The notes: generated from the sequence alone by a model not told the origin. A DNA stretch of 64,000 bases from Gracilibacillus salinarum (GCF_022919575.1 NZ_CP095071.1:4722001-4786000), one strand, 5' to 3'. Numbered from the stretch's first letter, positions 26,224 to 35,530 are shown. Numbers and translations are program-made.

Positions 26224-27963
26224 CTACGACCTATTTGTTTTAAAAGAATCAGAAATATTTACTTTTAACCAGCCTCTGACACTATTGATAAACCAGATCT
26301 GATCACAGTTGTCCAGCTCGTTAAGTGAAATCGACTTTTCTTTTATTTTATTTTCCAGTAATAAGCGCTGTCGGAACGTACCTGGCAATAATCCGTCCGA
26401 AACAGGAGGGGTGAAGAACTCTCCGTTTTTCTCGATAACGATATTTCCAATCGTAAATTCTGTTACGTAACGATTTTTATTCCAAAGTAATGAGGTAAAT
26501 ACCTCTTCGGGCTGGTGTTCTGAAATTTTGTTATAAGTTGATCGGTTTGTAGTCTTATGATATAAATAAATCTCTTCTTTATTAACCGCAAACGGTGCAA
26601 TAATCGCAGAGATTGGTTGCGTTATAGAGGTTACCATTTCACTATTTAATTCCATTTCACCATCACGATGATAAATAAGCTTTACTTTGTAGGAACCAGA
26701 TGTAGATCTTGCTGCTAAAGACAGCAATTTAGAACGAATAGGATGTTCTGAAAAAGAAAAGCCAAAATACTGAGCTGAATTGGCTAATCTCGATAAATGT
26801 TCCTCTAATAAAGGGTATTCGCCATCCTTTAATAGCAGTGATTCAATTAAAGAAATTTCTTTATGCTGTTGTTTCAAGATCTCTGCTTTTTGCTGAAGTT
26901 CTTGGTATTCCCCTTCACTTGAAGAGTCCCATGTAATGCCACCACCGGTTCCGTAAGTTGCTTTGTTTCCGTTGATAAGGACAGTTCGAATCGGGACATT
27001 AAATGTAGCTGAGCGATCAGGGCTAATAAAGCCAATGGCTCCACAATATATTTCACGAGGCGTATTCTCTAATGTCGCAATATATTTCATTGTTTCCACT
27101 TTAGGCGCACCTGTTATGGAACCACAAGGAAATAACGCTCTAAACCATTCGTAAATTGTATTTGTTTCCAACTCTGCTGTAATAGTAGAAGTCATTTGGT
27201 GAACAGTTGGATATGATTCTATATCAAATAAGCTTTTCACTCGAACTGATCCTGGCTTGGCTATTCTTCCGAGATCATTTCGAAGTAAATCCACAATCAT
27301 TACATTTTCTGCTTGATCTTTCGTTGAATGTTTTAATCGCTTTTTCAATTGCTCGTCTTCCTCGAACGTTTTTCCTCTTTTGATTGTCCCTTTCATAGGC
27401 TTCGTTGTAATCCTGTTATTTTCCACAGAAAAAAATAATTCTGGGGAAACAGATAAAATCTGCTGTGTACCTATGTCTAAATAGGCACAGTAGGAAGCAT
27501 GCTGATTAGCGAGCAACTGCTGATAATAGTGATAAGCAGATCCATTGAAGTTTGCTTCGAGTCTTGTTGTGTAATTGACCTGATAGGTGTTACCCTCAGC
27601 TATCGCGTTTTTAATATGATGGATATGTTTGTGATATTGCTGGTAATCCGTTGTAATATGCCAATTTGACAACTGCTGCAATGATTGTTCGGTATCTGTT
27701 TGCTTGTTGACTATCTTTTCATACGCTCCAAACCAGATAAGTGGCAGTTGCTGATTAGTATTCACTTCATAAGCAGGATCAAAAGCGGGGGCTGCTTCGT
27801 ACGAGACAAATCCTGCAATATAATAGCCGTTATTTAAATAGTCTTCTATCTCTTGAAAAATCCGATGTACCTGCTTGATGTTATCTGTTTTCCAAACTTG
27901 GACAGGGTCAATAAATTGCTGGATATCTTGATTAAAATTAAATTGTAAAAAGGGCAGTGTCAT
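26224..27963 (-). CDS. pabB: PabB-PabC fusion: aminodeoxychorismate synthase component I plus lyase
   Basis: Makes 4-amino-4-deoxychorismate from chorismate and then releases p-aminobenzoate for folate. 579 aa with two parts: residues 1 to about 360 form the chorismate-binding domain (PMKGTIKRG, DLLRNDLGRI, GSITGAPKVETM), and the rest is an aminotransferase class IV domain of the PabC type (LLEEHLSRLANSAQYFGF, KTTNRSTYN, LPGTFRQRLL). Fusions of this kind occur in some Firmicutes and remove the need for a separate pabC. The start overlaps the pabA stop in an ATGA arrangement, which indicates translational coupling of the two subunits. Confidence 0.9.
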   Translation of the reverse strand: MTLPFLQFNFNQDIQQFIDPVQVWKTDNIKQVHRIFQEIEDYLNNGYYIAGFVSYEAAPAFDPAYEVNTNQQLPLIWFGAYEKIVNKQTDTEQSLQQLSNWHITTDYQQYHKHIHHIKNAIAEGNTYQVNYTTRLEANFNGSAYHYYQQLLANQHASYCAYLDIGTQQILSVSPELFFSVENNRITTKPMKGTIKRGKTFEEDEQLKKRLKHSTKDQAENVMIVDLLRNDLGRIAKPGSVRVKSLFDIESYPTVHQMTSTITAELETNTIYEWFRALFPCGSITGAPKVETMKYIATLENTPREIYCGAIGFISPDRSATFNVPIRTVLINGNKATYGTGGGITWDSSSEGEYQELQQKAEILKQQHKEISLIESLLLKDGEYPLLEEHLSRLANSAQYFGFSFSEHPIRSKLLSLAARSTSGSYKVKLIYHRDGEMELNSEMVTSITQPISAIIAPFAVNKEEIYLYHKTTNRSTYNKISEHQPEEVFTSLLWNKNRYVTEFTIGNIVIEKNGEFFTPPVSDGLLPGTFRQRLLLENKIKEKSISLNELDNCDQIWFINSVRGWLKVNISDSFKTNRS

Positions 27964-28535
27964 TTAGATCTCTCCATTGCTTGAATGTAACTATTCCGGA
28001 TTATGTCAAAACCAAATTCCGTTAAAATGGCTTCAGGGTGAAATTGAATACCTTCTACTTTAAACTGACGATGTTTGATACCCATTATTTCATTCGTAGT
28101 TGTATGCGCAGTTATGGCAAACTGTTCAGGAATCTGATGGGTAACCAATGAATGATACCTCGTCACGTTGATCTGGTCAGGAATTCCTTTGAAAACGCCT
28201 GTACCGGTATGGTTTATCATAGAAGTTTTGCCATGCATGGGTGCATTTGCTCTGCTCACAGAACCACCGAAATAATGTGCGATTATCTGCATACCTAAAC
28301 ATACACCAAAGATCGGAACGGTAGCATAGAAATGTTCTAATATTTTAAGGCATTCTATTTGGTGTTGGGGTGCACCAGGACCAGGTGAAATAACAATCAA
28401 GTTAGGTTGCAACTCTTCGAGTTGTTCGATCGTGGTTTCATTGACTCGAACAACTCGTACCGTTTTAGTTAGTTGTCTGTAGTACTGAGCGAGGTTGTAT
28501 GTAAATGAATCATAATTATCGATAATGACAATCAA
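27960..28535 (-). CDS. pabA: Aminodeoxychorismate synthase glutaminase component PabA
   Basis: Class I glutamine amidotransferase that feeds ammonia to PabB. 191 aa. The catalytic Cys79 lies in FGVCLGMQIIAHYFGG and the His-Glu pair in QFHPEAILTEFG. It starts with TTG behind GAAAGGAAG, giving the normal opening IVIIDNYDSFTYNL. In bacilli such a subunit can also serve tryptophan synthesis, but the fused PabB-PabC neighbour points to folate. Confidence 0.92.
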   Translation of the reverse strand: MIVIIDNYDSFTYNLAQYYRQLTKTVRVVRVNETTIEQLEELQPNLIVISPGPGAPQHQIECLKILEHFYATVPIFGVCLGMQIIAHYFGGSVSRANAPMHGKTSMINHTGTGVFKGIPDQINVTRYHSLVTHQIPEQFAITAHTTTNEIMGIKHRQFKVEGIQFHPEAILTEFGFDIIRNSYIQAMERSK

Positions 28536-28720
28536 AGGTTTCTTCCTTTCTGTATCAATATACCATTAGTTATTATAGCCGATAAGCCCCTTCGTTACGA
28601 ACAAAATGTTAATTTTTAATCATATTTCTTCTCATAAGCGCCTGTTTAATGAGAGCTGTGGCAGTAAATGATGAACTTGATATTATTTGACAATACAGCT
28701 ATAATTAAATTTGTTAAAAC

Positions 28721-28739
28721 GATAATGATGATCATTATC
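28721..28739 (+). promoter_or_regulatory. Fur box before the iron permease operon
   Basis: The 19 bases GATAATGATGATCATTATC match the Fur consensus inverted repeat in 18 positions. It lies 33 bp before the first permease gene; TTGACA at 28687 is a possible upstream promoter element. Iron repression is expected. Confidence 0.9.
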
Positions 28740-28771
28740 AATTAAAAATATACAGAATATGAGGATTACAA

Positions 28772-29728
28772 ATGAGATTATGGATGCTATTAATTATTGC
28801 CATTATACTGTCATTTATATCGCTTTTTGTAGGTGCGATAGATATTAAGATAAGTGATTTGCTCGACTTTCATTCTGATAAGTTTCAAATCTTCTTAGTT
28901 AGTAGAGTACCTCGATTACTGGCGATTATTTTGGCAGGGGCCGGAATGAGTATTGCAGGCTTAATTATGCAAAGTTTGAGTCGCAATAAATTTGTTTCTC
29001 CTACAACGGCAGGAACATTGGATGCAGCTAAATTAGGAATCATGATTTCCATGCTGTTTCTAACGAACGTTACATATACACAGCAAGTTATATTTAGTTT
29101 TGCATTTGCTTTAGCAGGAACATTTATTTTTATGCAAATTTTAGATCGAATAAAATTTAAAGATGTTATTTTTGTACCATTAATCGGGATTATGTATGGA
29201 AATATCCTATCATCTATCACAACGTTCTTCGGATATGAAGCAGACATTCTGCAAAACATTTCATCTTGGCTGATGGGCAGCTTCACATTAATTATTGCTG
29301 GCCGTTATGAATTGTTATATGTCAGTATACCAGCTGTTATATTGGCATACCTTTATGCAAACAAGTTCACCGTAGCTGGAATGGGGGAGGATTTTGCCAA
29401 GAATATTGGATTAAGCTATAAGTTCGTACTTAACATTGGGCTGGTTCTAGTTGCAATCATCTCTACTTCCGTCGTTCTAACTGTTGGTATGATACCTTTC
29501 TTAGGACTGATTGTGCCAAATATTGTCTCTCTTTATCTTGGTGATAACTTACGAAAAACCATTCCACATACAATGGTTCTTGGGGTTGTATTTCTATTAA
29601 TCTGTGACATTTTGGGTCGTATCATTATTCATCCATATGAGATACCAGTAAACGTAACGGTTGCGGTAATCGGAAGTGCGATCTTCTTAATTATGTTACT
29701 TAGGGGGAGAGCATATGCGAAAAAATAG
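28772..29728 (+). CDS. yclN: Iron-siderophore ABC permease, YclN type
   Basis: FecCD-family membrane subunit, 318 aa, about nine spans, with the family segment SRVPRLLAIILAGAGMSIAG near residue 50. The gene order permease, permease, ATPase, binding protein equals B. subtilis yclNOPQ, the petrobactin importer, and catechol or petrobactin uptake is inferred from that order. TGAGGA precedes the ATG; the gene overlaps the next by 14 bp. It follows a near-perfect Fur box. Confidence 0.85.
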   Translation: MRLWMLLIIAIILSFISLFVGAIDIKISDLLDFHSDKFQIFLVSRVPRLLAIILAGAGMSIAGLIMQSLSRNKFVSPTTAGTLDAAKLGIMISMLFLTNVTYTQQVIFSFAFALAGTFIFMQILDRIKFKDVIFVPLIGIMYGNILSSITTFFGYEADILQNISSWLMGSFTLIIAGRYELLYVSIPAVILAYLYANKFTVAGMGEDFAKNIGLSYKFVLNIGLVLVAIISTSVVLTVGMIPFLGLIVPNIVSLYLGDNLRKTIPHTMVLGVVFLLICDILGRIIIHPYEIPVNVTVAVIGSAIFLIMLLRGRAYAKK

Positions 29729-30668
29729 TACGAAGTTAGTCTTTTTAGTCATACTGGTAATCATTTCTGTGCTTTTATATGGATTTTATGATATTAAAGG
29801 TGGCTTTGATTATGCCTTTCCCAAACGTGTCGTTAAAATTTTAGCGATGATTGTAACAGGAGTAGCAATCTCTTATGCTACCGTCGTGTTCCAGACCATA
29901 ACCCATAACCGAATTTTGACCCCTTCGATAATGGGAATGGGTTCCATGTATGAGGTAGTTCAGACGTTAATCTATTTCTTTGCGGGTTCAATGTCGGTCT
30001 GGGTAGTCAATCGATATTTAAATTTTGGAGCCGCAATTTTAGCGATGGTTTTATTTGCGTTGATTTTATATCGTTTTCTATTCCGTTCGGATAAGCACCC
30101 TATTTATCTATTATTATTAATTGGAATGATAATAGGGACACTGTTAGGTAGCTTTGTTACATTTTTGCAGGTGCTGATAGATCCTGTTGAATATTTAAGC
30201 TTACAAACGATGTTATTTGCAAGTTTTACAAAGGTGAAAGCCGAATTGTTATACATTGCTATCGGGATTTTAATTGTTTCGTTTATTTATGGCTACCGTA
30301 TTATGGATAAACTTGATGTTATGTCGCTGGGACGTGAGAACGCGATGAATCTAGGTATTAACTATGATCGGATGGTGATGAATATTTTAATCTTATCATC
30401 CGTATTGATTGCGACATCGACTGCATTAGTTGGGCCTATTACATTTCTAGGATTAATTGTTGCAAACTTAGCGTATCAGTATTTGGTCACCTATAAGCAT
30501 TCTATCTTAATTTTAGGGGCAAGTTTAATTAGTATCATTGCATTAGTGGGAGGACAATTTCTTGTAGAGCATATTTTTGAACTGCGCACTACATTAAGTG
30601 TCATTATTAACTTTATTGGTGGAATTTACTTTATTTACTTATTATTAAAAGAAAGCAGGGCTGCATGA
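29715..30668 (+). CDS. yclO: Iron-siderophore ABC permease, YclO type
   Basis: Second FecCD-family subunit, 317 aa. It has the reduced N-terminus of YclO-type proteins, starting directly with a span, and the motifs PKRVVKILAMIVTGVAIS and VGPITFLGLIVANLAYQY. AGGGGGAG inside the end of the previous gene serves its ATG. Expected to form a heterodimer with the YclN-type subunit. Confidence 0.85.
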   Translation: MRKNSTKLVFLVILVIISVLLYGFYDIKGGFDYAFPKRVVKILAMIVTGVAISYATVVFQTITHNRILTPSIMGMGSMYEVVQTLIYFFAGSMSVWVVNRYLNFGAAILAMVLFALILYRFLFRSDKHPIYLLLLIGMIIGTLLGSFVTFLQVLIDPVEYLSLQTMLFASFTKVKAELLYIAIGILIVSFIYGYRIMDKLDVMSLGRENAMNLGINYDRMVMNILILSSVLIATSTALVGPITFLGLIVANLAYQYLVTYKHSILILGASLISIIALVGGQFLVEHIFELRTTLSVIINFIGGIYFIYLLLKESRAA

Positions 30669-31435
30669 TGATAAAAATAAAGGAATTAACGAAGCGCTAC
30701 GGTAAGAAAAATGTTGTAGAAGACGTTTCGGTAACGATTGAACCAGGTACTATTACATCATTTATCGGCCCGAACGGTGCAGGTAAATCAACATTACTGT
30801 CAATGGTAAGTCGATTATTGGAAGCAGATTCTGGAGAAGTATTACTGGATCAAGGTAATGTACAAAAATGGAAGTCAAATGAGTTTGCCAAGCGTGTATC
30901 GATTCTGAAACAATCGAACCATACAAACGTCCGTTTAACCGTCCGGGAACTGATCTCATTTGGTCGTTATCCATATTCAAAAGGCCGCTTAACGGAAAAT
31001 GACCAAGAATACGTAGAGCAAGCGATGGATTATATGAATTTACATGCTTTGCAAGATCAATTTATTGATGAGCTGTCTGGTGGGCAAAGACAGCGTGCCT
31101 TTATAGCAATGGTAATTGCTCAAGATACAGATTATATTTTATTGGATGAACCTTTAAATAATTTGGATATGAAACATTCTGTACAAATCATGAAAATTTT
31201 ACGGAGGCTTGTCAATGAATTGGGTAAAACAGTTGTGATTGTATTACACGATATTAACTTCGCATCGGTTTATTCGGATCGTATTGTCGCTTTAAAGGAT
31301 GGGAAACTGGTGAAAAATGGTCCGACAAACGACATTATTAACTCTGAAGCTCTCCGGGACATCTATGATATGGATATTCCGGTTCAAGAGCAGAATGGTT
31401 GTCGTATATGTGTATATTTTAATGCGCAATCGTAA
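30665..31435 (+). CDS. yclP: Iron-siderophore ABC transporter ATPase, YclP type
   Basis: 256 aa cytoplasmic ATPase driving siderophore import. Walker A is GPNGAGKST, the ABC signature LSGGQRQRA, Walker B DYILLDEP, and the switch histidine is in VLHDINFAS. The gene overlaps the permease in ATGA; an ATG three bases later is an equal alternative. A hairpin about 120 bp downstream ends this transcript before the binding-protein gene. Confidence 0.88.
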   Translation: MMIKIKELTKRYGKKNVVEDVSVTIEPGTITSFIGPNGAGKSTLLSMVSRLLEADSGEVLLDQGNVQKWKSNEFAKRVSILKQSNHTNVRLTVRELISFGRYPYSKGRLTENDQEYVEQAMDYMNLHALQDQFIDELSGGQRQRAFIAMVIAQDTDYILLDEPLNNLDMKHSVQIMKILRRLVNELGKTVVIVLHDINFASVYSDRIVALKDGKLVKNGPTNDIINSEALRDIYDMDIPVQEQNGCRICVYFNAQS

Positions 31436-31558
31436 ATTTTTTTGAAATTGACAATAGCCTCGTCCTTAGTGTGCCGTAGTACTTCCTATGCTGTGATCTA
31501 TCAAATGTCAGTCAGCTTCCTTGCTTAAAATATTAGTTCTTCTAATCGCGCAAGAAAT

Positions 31559-31590
31559 AAATGCCTTAATCGAAATTATTAAGGCATTTA
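31559..31590 (+). terminator. Hairpin after the ATPase gene
   Basis: AAATGCCTTAAT pairs with ATTAAGGCATTT around CGAAATT; few T follow (AATAATTTG). It lies 123 bp behind yclP. The rest of the 31436-31727 stretch shows no gene. Confidence 0.65.
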
Positions 31591-31727
31591 ATAATTTGCA
31601 AAGAAGTTACAATTTGTTTTCGAATTTGAATTCCAATTTATCATAAATTATTTATAAGATCCTTGCATTGATACGATTAAGATTAATTATATTTACAATA
31701 ATGTTTCAAAAACTTTGCATATTTTAA

Positions 31728-31791
31728 TTGACATCGGTCAAGTATTTGCATATAATGATAACTGTTCTCATTGATAACGATTATCATTATC
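31728..31791 (+). promoter_or_regulatory. Promoter and Fur box before the siderophore-binding protein
   Basis: TTGACA (31728-31733), 17 bp, TATAAT (31751-31756): a consensus sigma-A promoter. GATAACGATTATCATTATC at 31773-31791 is a Fur box just downstream, and an additional partial box (AATGATAACTGTTCTCATTG) starts inside the -10. Binding protein expression is thus independent of the permease transcript but controlled by the same repressor. Confidence 0.9.
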
Positions 31792-31828
31792 GTCGAGGCG
31801 CATACAATAAAATAGGGGGAGTTACACG

Positions 31829-32902
31829 ATGAAAAAATGGAAAATTTTGTGTTTTATTCTAGTATCATTAATTTTTGTTCTAGCAGCATGCGGAGGAGCA
31901 GATAATTCCGCAAGTGGAGAAGAGACTGCTGATCAAGAAGGACAAACAACAGAAGAAGGGAACAGCGAAGGTTCAGAAGAGTCTACGGAAGAATCAAGTG
32001 ACGAAGCTAGTTCTACATATCCAATGACGGTTTCATCTACAGTTTCTACATCTGAAAGCAGAGATGGAAGTTCCACATATAATTTTGAAGACGTAACGTT
32101 TGAGTCAATGCCAGAAAAAATTGTTGTATTTGATTATGGTTTCTTGGATACTTTAGATTCACTTGGAGTTGAAGGCATTGTCGGCGTTGCAAAAGGTTCA
32201 ACTTTACCAGAACATCTAGAAGAATACTCAGGTGATGCGTATACGAATATTGGTACACTTAAAGAGCCATTACTTGAAGATATTGCAGCTTTAGAGCCGG
32301 ATGCCATTTTCATCTCAGGTCGTCAATCTGCATTCTATGACCAATTAAAAGAAATTACACCTAATGTTGTCTTTGTTGGTACGCAACAAGAAGACTACTG
32401 GAATACATTCATGGCATCAGTTGACATCGCAACACAAATTTTTGGTAAAGAAGCAGAAGCTGAAGAATACCTTGCAAAATATGAAACAGCTTTAGAAGAG
32501 GTTAGTTCGCTAGCTGGTAATTTTGAGACAAGCTTAGTAACGATGTATAATGAAGGAAGTTTATCTGGTTTCGCTACTAATTCTCGTTTTGGTTACGTTT
32601 ATGACGTGTACGGTTTCCAACCAGTAACAGAAGACATTGAATCATCATCACATGGTTCGAATTTTGGATTTGAAGCAATTCTAGAATTTGACCCGGAAGT
32701 ATTGTTTGTAATTGACCGTACTGCAGCAATTGGTGGGGATTCCAATATTGAGGCTGATATGGAAAATGATATTGTTAAACAAACGTCAGCGTACAAAAAT
32801 GATCGTATTATTTATTTAGATGGACCACTTTGGTACTTGAGTGGCGGCGGTTTACAGTCAGAACTTGCAAAAATTGAAGAGATCGTTGCGGAGTTAGAGT
32901 AA
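31829..32902 (+). CDS. yclQ: Siderophore-binding lipoprotein, YclQ type
   Basis: Extracellular receptor for an iron-siderophore, 357 aa. Signal peptide with lipobox LAAC at residues 18-21, then a very acidic linker of about 45 residues. The Fe-siderophore-binding fold follows (PEKIVVFDYGFLDTLDSLGV, LEDIAALEPDAIFISGRQ, VLFVIDRTAAIGG). The fold and order of the genes fit the petrobactin or catecholate group; the ligand itself cannot be proven. GGGGGAG precedes the ATG. Confidence 0.88.
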   Translation: MKKWKILCFILVSLIFVLAACGGADNSASGEETADQEGQTTEEGNSEGSEESTEESSDEASSTYPMTVSSTVSTSESRDGSSTYNFEDVTFESMPEKIVVFDYGFLDTLDSLGVEGIVGVAKGSTLPEHLEEYSGDAYTNIGTLKEPLLEDIAALEPDAIFISGRQSAFYDQLKEITPNVVFVGTQQEDYWNTFMASVDIATQIFGKEAEAEEYLAKYETALEEVSSLAGNFETSLVTMYNEGSLSGFATNSRFGYVYDVYGFQPVTEDIESSSHGSNFGFEAILEFDPEVLFVIDRTAAIGGDSNIEADMENDIVKQTSAYKNDRIIYLDGPLWYLSGGGLQSELAKIEEIVAELE

Positions 32903-32910
32903 ATCAAATC

Positions 32911-32955
32911 AAACCTACCGAAAGTCAGTAAACACTGATTTTCAGTAGGTTTTTA
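32911..32955 (+). terminator. Terminator after the siderophore-binding protein gene
   Basis: AAACCTACCGAAAGTCAG pairs with CTGATTTTCAGTAGGTTT (one mismatch, one wobble) and the stem runs into TTTTT. Confidence 0.9.
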
Positions 32956-32958
32956 TCT

Positions 32959-33210
32959 GTCAAGAATGTAAGCTGAGTTCCTATAATAGGGATTATGTAA
33001 ATTAGCAGCTTAGTGGTCATTTTGAAATATTATGTGTGGTAGAATACCTTCTACCAACCACTTCGCGTCCTGCGGGGCACGGCTGAAGTTAGACTACTAC
33101 TTGCGTTACTTCTTTGCTGCCTTGCACCGAGGAAGCCTACGTGGTTGTCCTACGCTAGGATTGGTACTATACAACCTTTGTAAGAGATAACATATTGATC
33201 ACTCACCACT
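32959..33210 (+). mobile_element. MITE-like element, copy 5, right end lost
   Basis: The leader remnant GTCAAGAATGTAAGCTGAG and left end TCCTATAATAGGGATTATGT (32979-32998) follow the terminator directly. The internal segment CGCGTCCTGCGGGGCACGGC, then GACTACTACTTGCGTTACTT and TTGCACCGAGGAAGCC, matches the copy at 53138. No right inverted repeat is seen; similarity fades near GATAACATATTGATCACTCA. Confidence 0.5.
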
Positions 33211-33275
33211 ATTGTTGATAGGATAGGTTCAATAGATGCGGTCAATATTGTAAATTATTCGATTCATTTAACAGG

Positions 33276-33335
33276 TAAGCATTTATACCTTGAGAAAAGT
33301 TATCTTTTACGAAGGTATAAATGCTTATTATTTTT
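33276..33335 (+). terminator. Orphan 16-bp hairpin with T-rich tail
   Basis: TAAGCATTTATACCTT (33276-33291) and AAGGTATAAATGCTTA (33312-33327) are perfectly complementary, followed by TTATTTTTC. No annotated gene ends here. It may end an unrecognised small RNA or insulate the chemotaxis operon. Confidence 0.6.
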
Positions 33336-33478
33336 CCTGTTTTTGTGTTACAATTATACCATAAAGTCACAATTATAAAGTAAACCAACAAGATGATGTT
33401 GTAACTTGACATATAATTAGGTATTATGAGAAGTAAGAACTAATTATATTTTACTAGTTATGAATAGGAGACATGAAA

Positions 33479-33946
33479 ATGGCATCATCAACGGAAGTGA
33501 ATGTAAACGAAATAATAAAGGAATTGTATAATGGATCGGTGAAGTCGATTAAAAGTGTTGTACCTGTTGAGCATGAATTCGAATCTCCTAAAATGTCAAC
33601 AAATCCATTAAATGTGGAGTATGGTGTTCTTATTGGATATAGTGGCACCTTCAAAGGTGATTTATTAATCCAGGCAAGTCACTCGGTATTTAGTTCAATT
33701 GGCGAAGCGCTGTATGGTATGCAATTATCAGAAGAAATGCTTGATTCATTCTCAGGTGAATTAGGTAACATGCTTGCTGGTGGTCTATCTACTCATTTAG
33801 CCGACGCAGGTATCGATACAGATATAACTCATCCCACCATTATCAGTGGCGAAGCAAGATTAACAGGATTTAAGCGAGTATTAGAAGTAGCCATTCATTA
33901 TAAGAGTATCGGTGATATGAAAATGTCGCTGTTATTAAATCAATAA
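33479..33946 (+). CDS. cheX: CheX-type chemotaxis phosphatase
   Basis: Dephosphorylates CheY-P to reset the chemotaxis signal. The ATG at 33479 is eight bases behind AGGAG; an ATG two codons earlier is too close. 155 aa. The CheC/CheX active helix is visible in EEMLDSFSGELGNMLAGGLS, with the E-x2-N pair (SGELGN), and a single such motif favours CheX over CheC. It heads a three-gene run with cheW and cheY. Confidence 0.8.
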   Translation: MASSTEVNVNEIIKELYNGSVKSIKSVVPVEHEFESPKMSTNPLNVEYGVLIGYSGTFKGDLLIQASHSVFSSIGEALYGMQLSEEMLDSFSGELGNMLAGGLSTHLADAGIDTDITHPTIISGEARLTGFKRVLEVAIHYKSIGDMKMSLLLNQ

Positions 33947-33965
33947 ACAGGTTGGTGATTGAATC

Positions 33966-34433
33966 GTGGTACAAACTATGACGAAGACAATTATTTTTAA
34001 ATTAAACAACCAGGAATATGGGGCGAATATTGAGCAGATTATTTCAATTGAGAGGTTAGAAGAAATCGTACCTTTGCCACAAACCTCTGATTTTATCAAA
34101 GGAATCATTAATTTGCGTGGAAGCGTCATTCCAATTGTCGATCTAAGAACAAGATTAGGTTTAGTAGAAGCTGGGCCAACGGAACAAACCAGAATTTTAA
34201 TTGCGAATGTCCGTGATTTACGAGTAGGTCTCATTGTTGATGAAGCTACTGATGTTATCGACATTCAGCCTGATAATATTGAAGACGCACCTGAGCTTGT
34301 CAAAAGTGTAGATTATCAATATATGAAAGGTGTTGCAAAACTAGAGGATAGAGGTATGTTGTTGTTATTAGATTTGAACCATGTGTTGAGTTTACATGAA
34401 TTAGAAGAAGTTCAACATGTAGCAGCAGAATAA
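33966..34433 (+). CDS. cheW: Chemotaxis coupling protein CheW
   Basis: Links receptors to the CheA kinase. 155 aa, GTG start behind GGTTGGTGAT. The CheW fold shows IIFKLNNQEYGANIEQIISI, the family core IKGIINLRGSVIPIVDLRTR and VGLIVDEATDV. No CheA or receptor gene is in the window, so it must join components encoded elsewhere, or replace a second coupling protein such as CheV. Confidence 0.92.
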   Translation: MVQTMTKTIIFKLNNQEYGANIEQIISIERLEEIVPLPQTSDFIKGIINLRGSVIPIVDLRTRLGLVEAGPTEQTRILIANVRDLRVGLIVDEATDVIDIQPDNIEDAPELVKSVDYQYMKGVAKLEDRGMLLLLDLNHVLSLHELEEVQHVAAE

Positions 34434-34463
34434 ATTTTCGGTCAGATAACGGAGGGAATTAAG

Positions 34464-34820
34464 TTGGCTCAAGTATTGATTGTAGATGATGCTGCGTTTA
34501 TGCGCATGCAATTGAAAAATATTTTCACGAACTTAGGTCATGAAGTGATAGGGGAAGCAGCAAATGGACAAGAAGCTGCACAGTTATATGAAGAATTAAA
34601 ACCAGAAATTGTTTCCATGGATATTACAATGCCGGAAATGAACGGTGTAGAAGCGACGAAAATAATAAAAGCCAAGGATGCAAATGCTAAAATTATCATG
34701 TGTTCTGCAATGGGACAGCAGCAAATGGTTTTAGATGCGATAAAAGCAGGAGCTTCGGATTTTATCGTTAAACCATTTACAGAAGATAGAGTGAAAGAGA
34801 CGTTAGAAAAGTTATTGTAA
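34464..34820 (+). CDS. cheY: Chemotaxis response regulator CheY
   Basis: Single-domain receiver, 118 aa, that carries the signal to the flagellar switch when phosphorylated. TTG start eight bases behind GGAGGG. Acid pocket DD at residues 8-9, phospho-acceptor Asp53 in VSMDITMPEMNG, Ser/Thr in MCSAMG, and Lys in FIVKPF. Its neighbour CheX is its likely phosphatase. Confidence 0.92.
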   Translation: MAQVLIVDDAAFMRMQLKNIFTNLGHEVIGEAANGQEAAQLYEELKPEIVSMDITMPEMNGVEATKIIKAKDANAKIIMCSAMGQQQMVLDAIKAGASDFIVKPFTEDRVKETLEKLL

Positions 34821-34828
34821 TACTACAT

Positions 34829-34867
34829 TAAAAGTGATCTTATTTTGAATAAATATGATCACTTTTC
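34829..34867. terminator. Terminator of the chemotaxis operon
   Basis: AAAAGTGATC pairs with GATCACTTTT around a 17-base loop, then CTTATAAAA. The A-rich left flank means it could also act on the convergent minus-strand gene. Confidence 0.75.
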
Positions 34868-34900
34868 TTATAAAAGAGCTACAGTTTCCCTTCCGCTGTG

Positions 34901-35530
34901 TTACCCTGCTTTTACTGTAGCCGCTAATTTTTTTTGTCCGGAGACCACAATAACAGATTTTACAGATTGAATAATCAGTCCTGAAAATAAGGCATTTAGC
35001 AATGTACCAATACCAATGGCCCCATTAAAGAAAAAAGCAACGATTACTAATATAATGCTGATCAACGCACGAGAACGTGTAAATGACCACCCGGTTTTAT
35101 CTGTAAGGATAACCATTGTGCGGTCCATTGGGTTAGGTGCAAAGCTTGATTCTAGATAGATAGCTACTCCAACACCAGTACATACTATTCCTGATAAAAG
35201 ACATATCCATTGTCCAGCTGCGCCATCAGGAGATAACCAAGAGTTCTGAATCATTAACCATGAATCAATGCCAATTCCTGTTATGAATGAGGTTAGAAGA
35301 GCAGAGAATTCTGGCTTTGTTTTAAGTGTGATCGCGTTTATAAGTACAAAGGTAAAGCCTAAAACAATTTCCCAGCTGCCGACGGATAACCCAAATGTTC
35401 GAAACAATCCAACGAGTAAAGCATCAAATGGTGAAGTTCCTAAATGAGATTGAATAGTTAAGGATATACCTAATGTTAATACCGTTATACCTAAAAGATA
35501 AATAAAAAAAGAACGTACAACTTGTAGCAT
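34901..35530 (-). CDS. YczE/YitT-type membrane protein
   Basis: 209 aa with five or six membrane spans. The opening LGISLTIQSHLGTSPFDALL and the later YLESSFAPNPMDRTM are typical of the YczE/YyaS/YitT group, whose biochemical role is unknown (B. subtilis YczE affects surfactin or bacillaene production). AGGAGGAAGG precedes the ATG. It stands between convergent cheY and the ger operon, in the same direction as the latter, and might be read with it. Confidence 0.75.
   Translation of the reverse strand: MLQVVRSFFIYLLGITVLTLGISLTIQSHLGTSPFDALLVGLFRTFGLSVGSWEIVLGFTFVLINAITLKTKPEFSALLTSFITGIGIDSWLMIQNSWLSPDGAAGQWICLLSGIVCTGVGVAIYLESSFAPNPMDRTMVILTDKTGWSFTRSRALISIILVIVAFFFNGAIGIGTLLNALFSGLIIQSVKSVIVVSGQKKLAATVKAG

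Noticed and set aside
28700-28705. TATAAT as -10 of the iron permease promoter
   Set aside because: The TTGACA at 28687 is only 7 bp away, so the two cannot form one promoter; the Fur box alone is reported.
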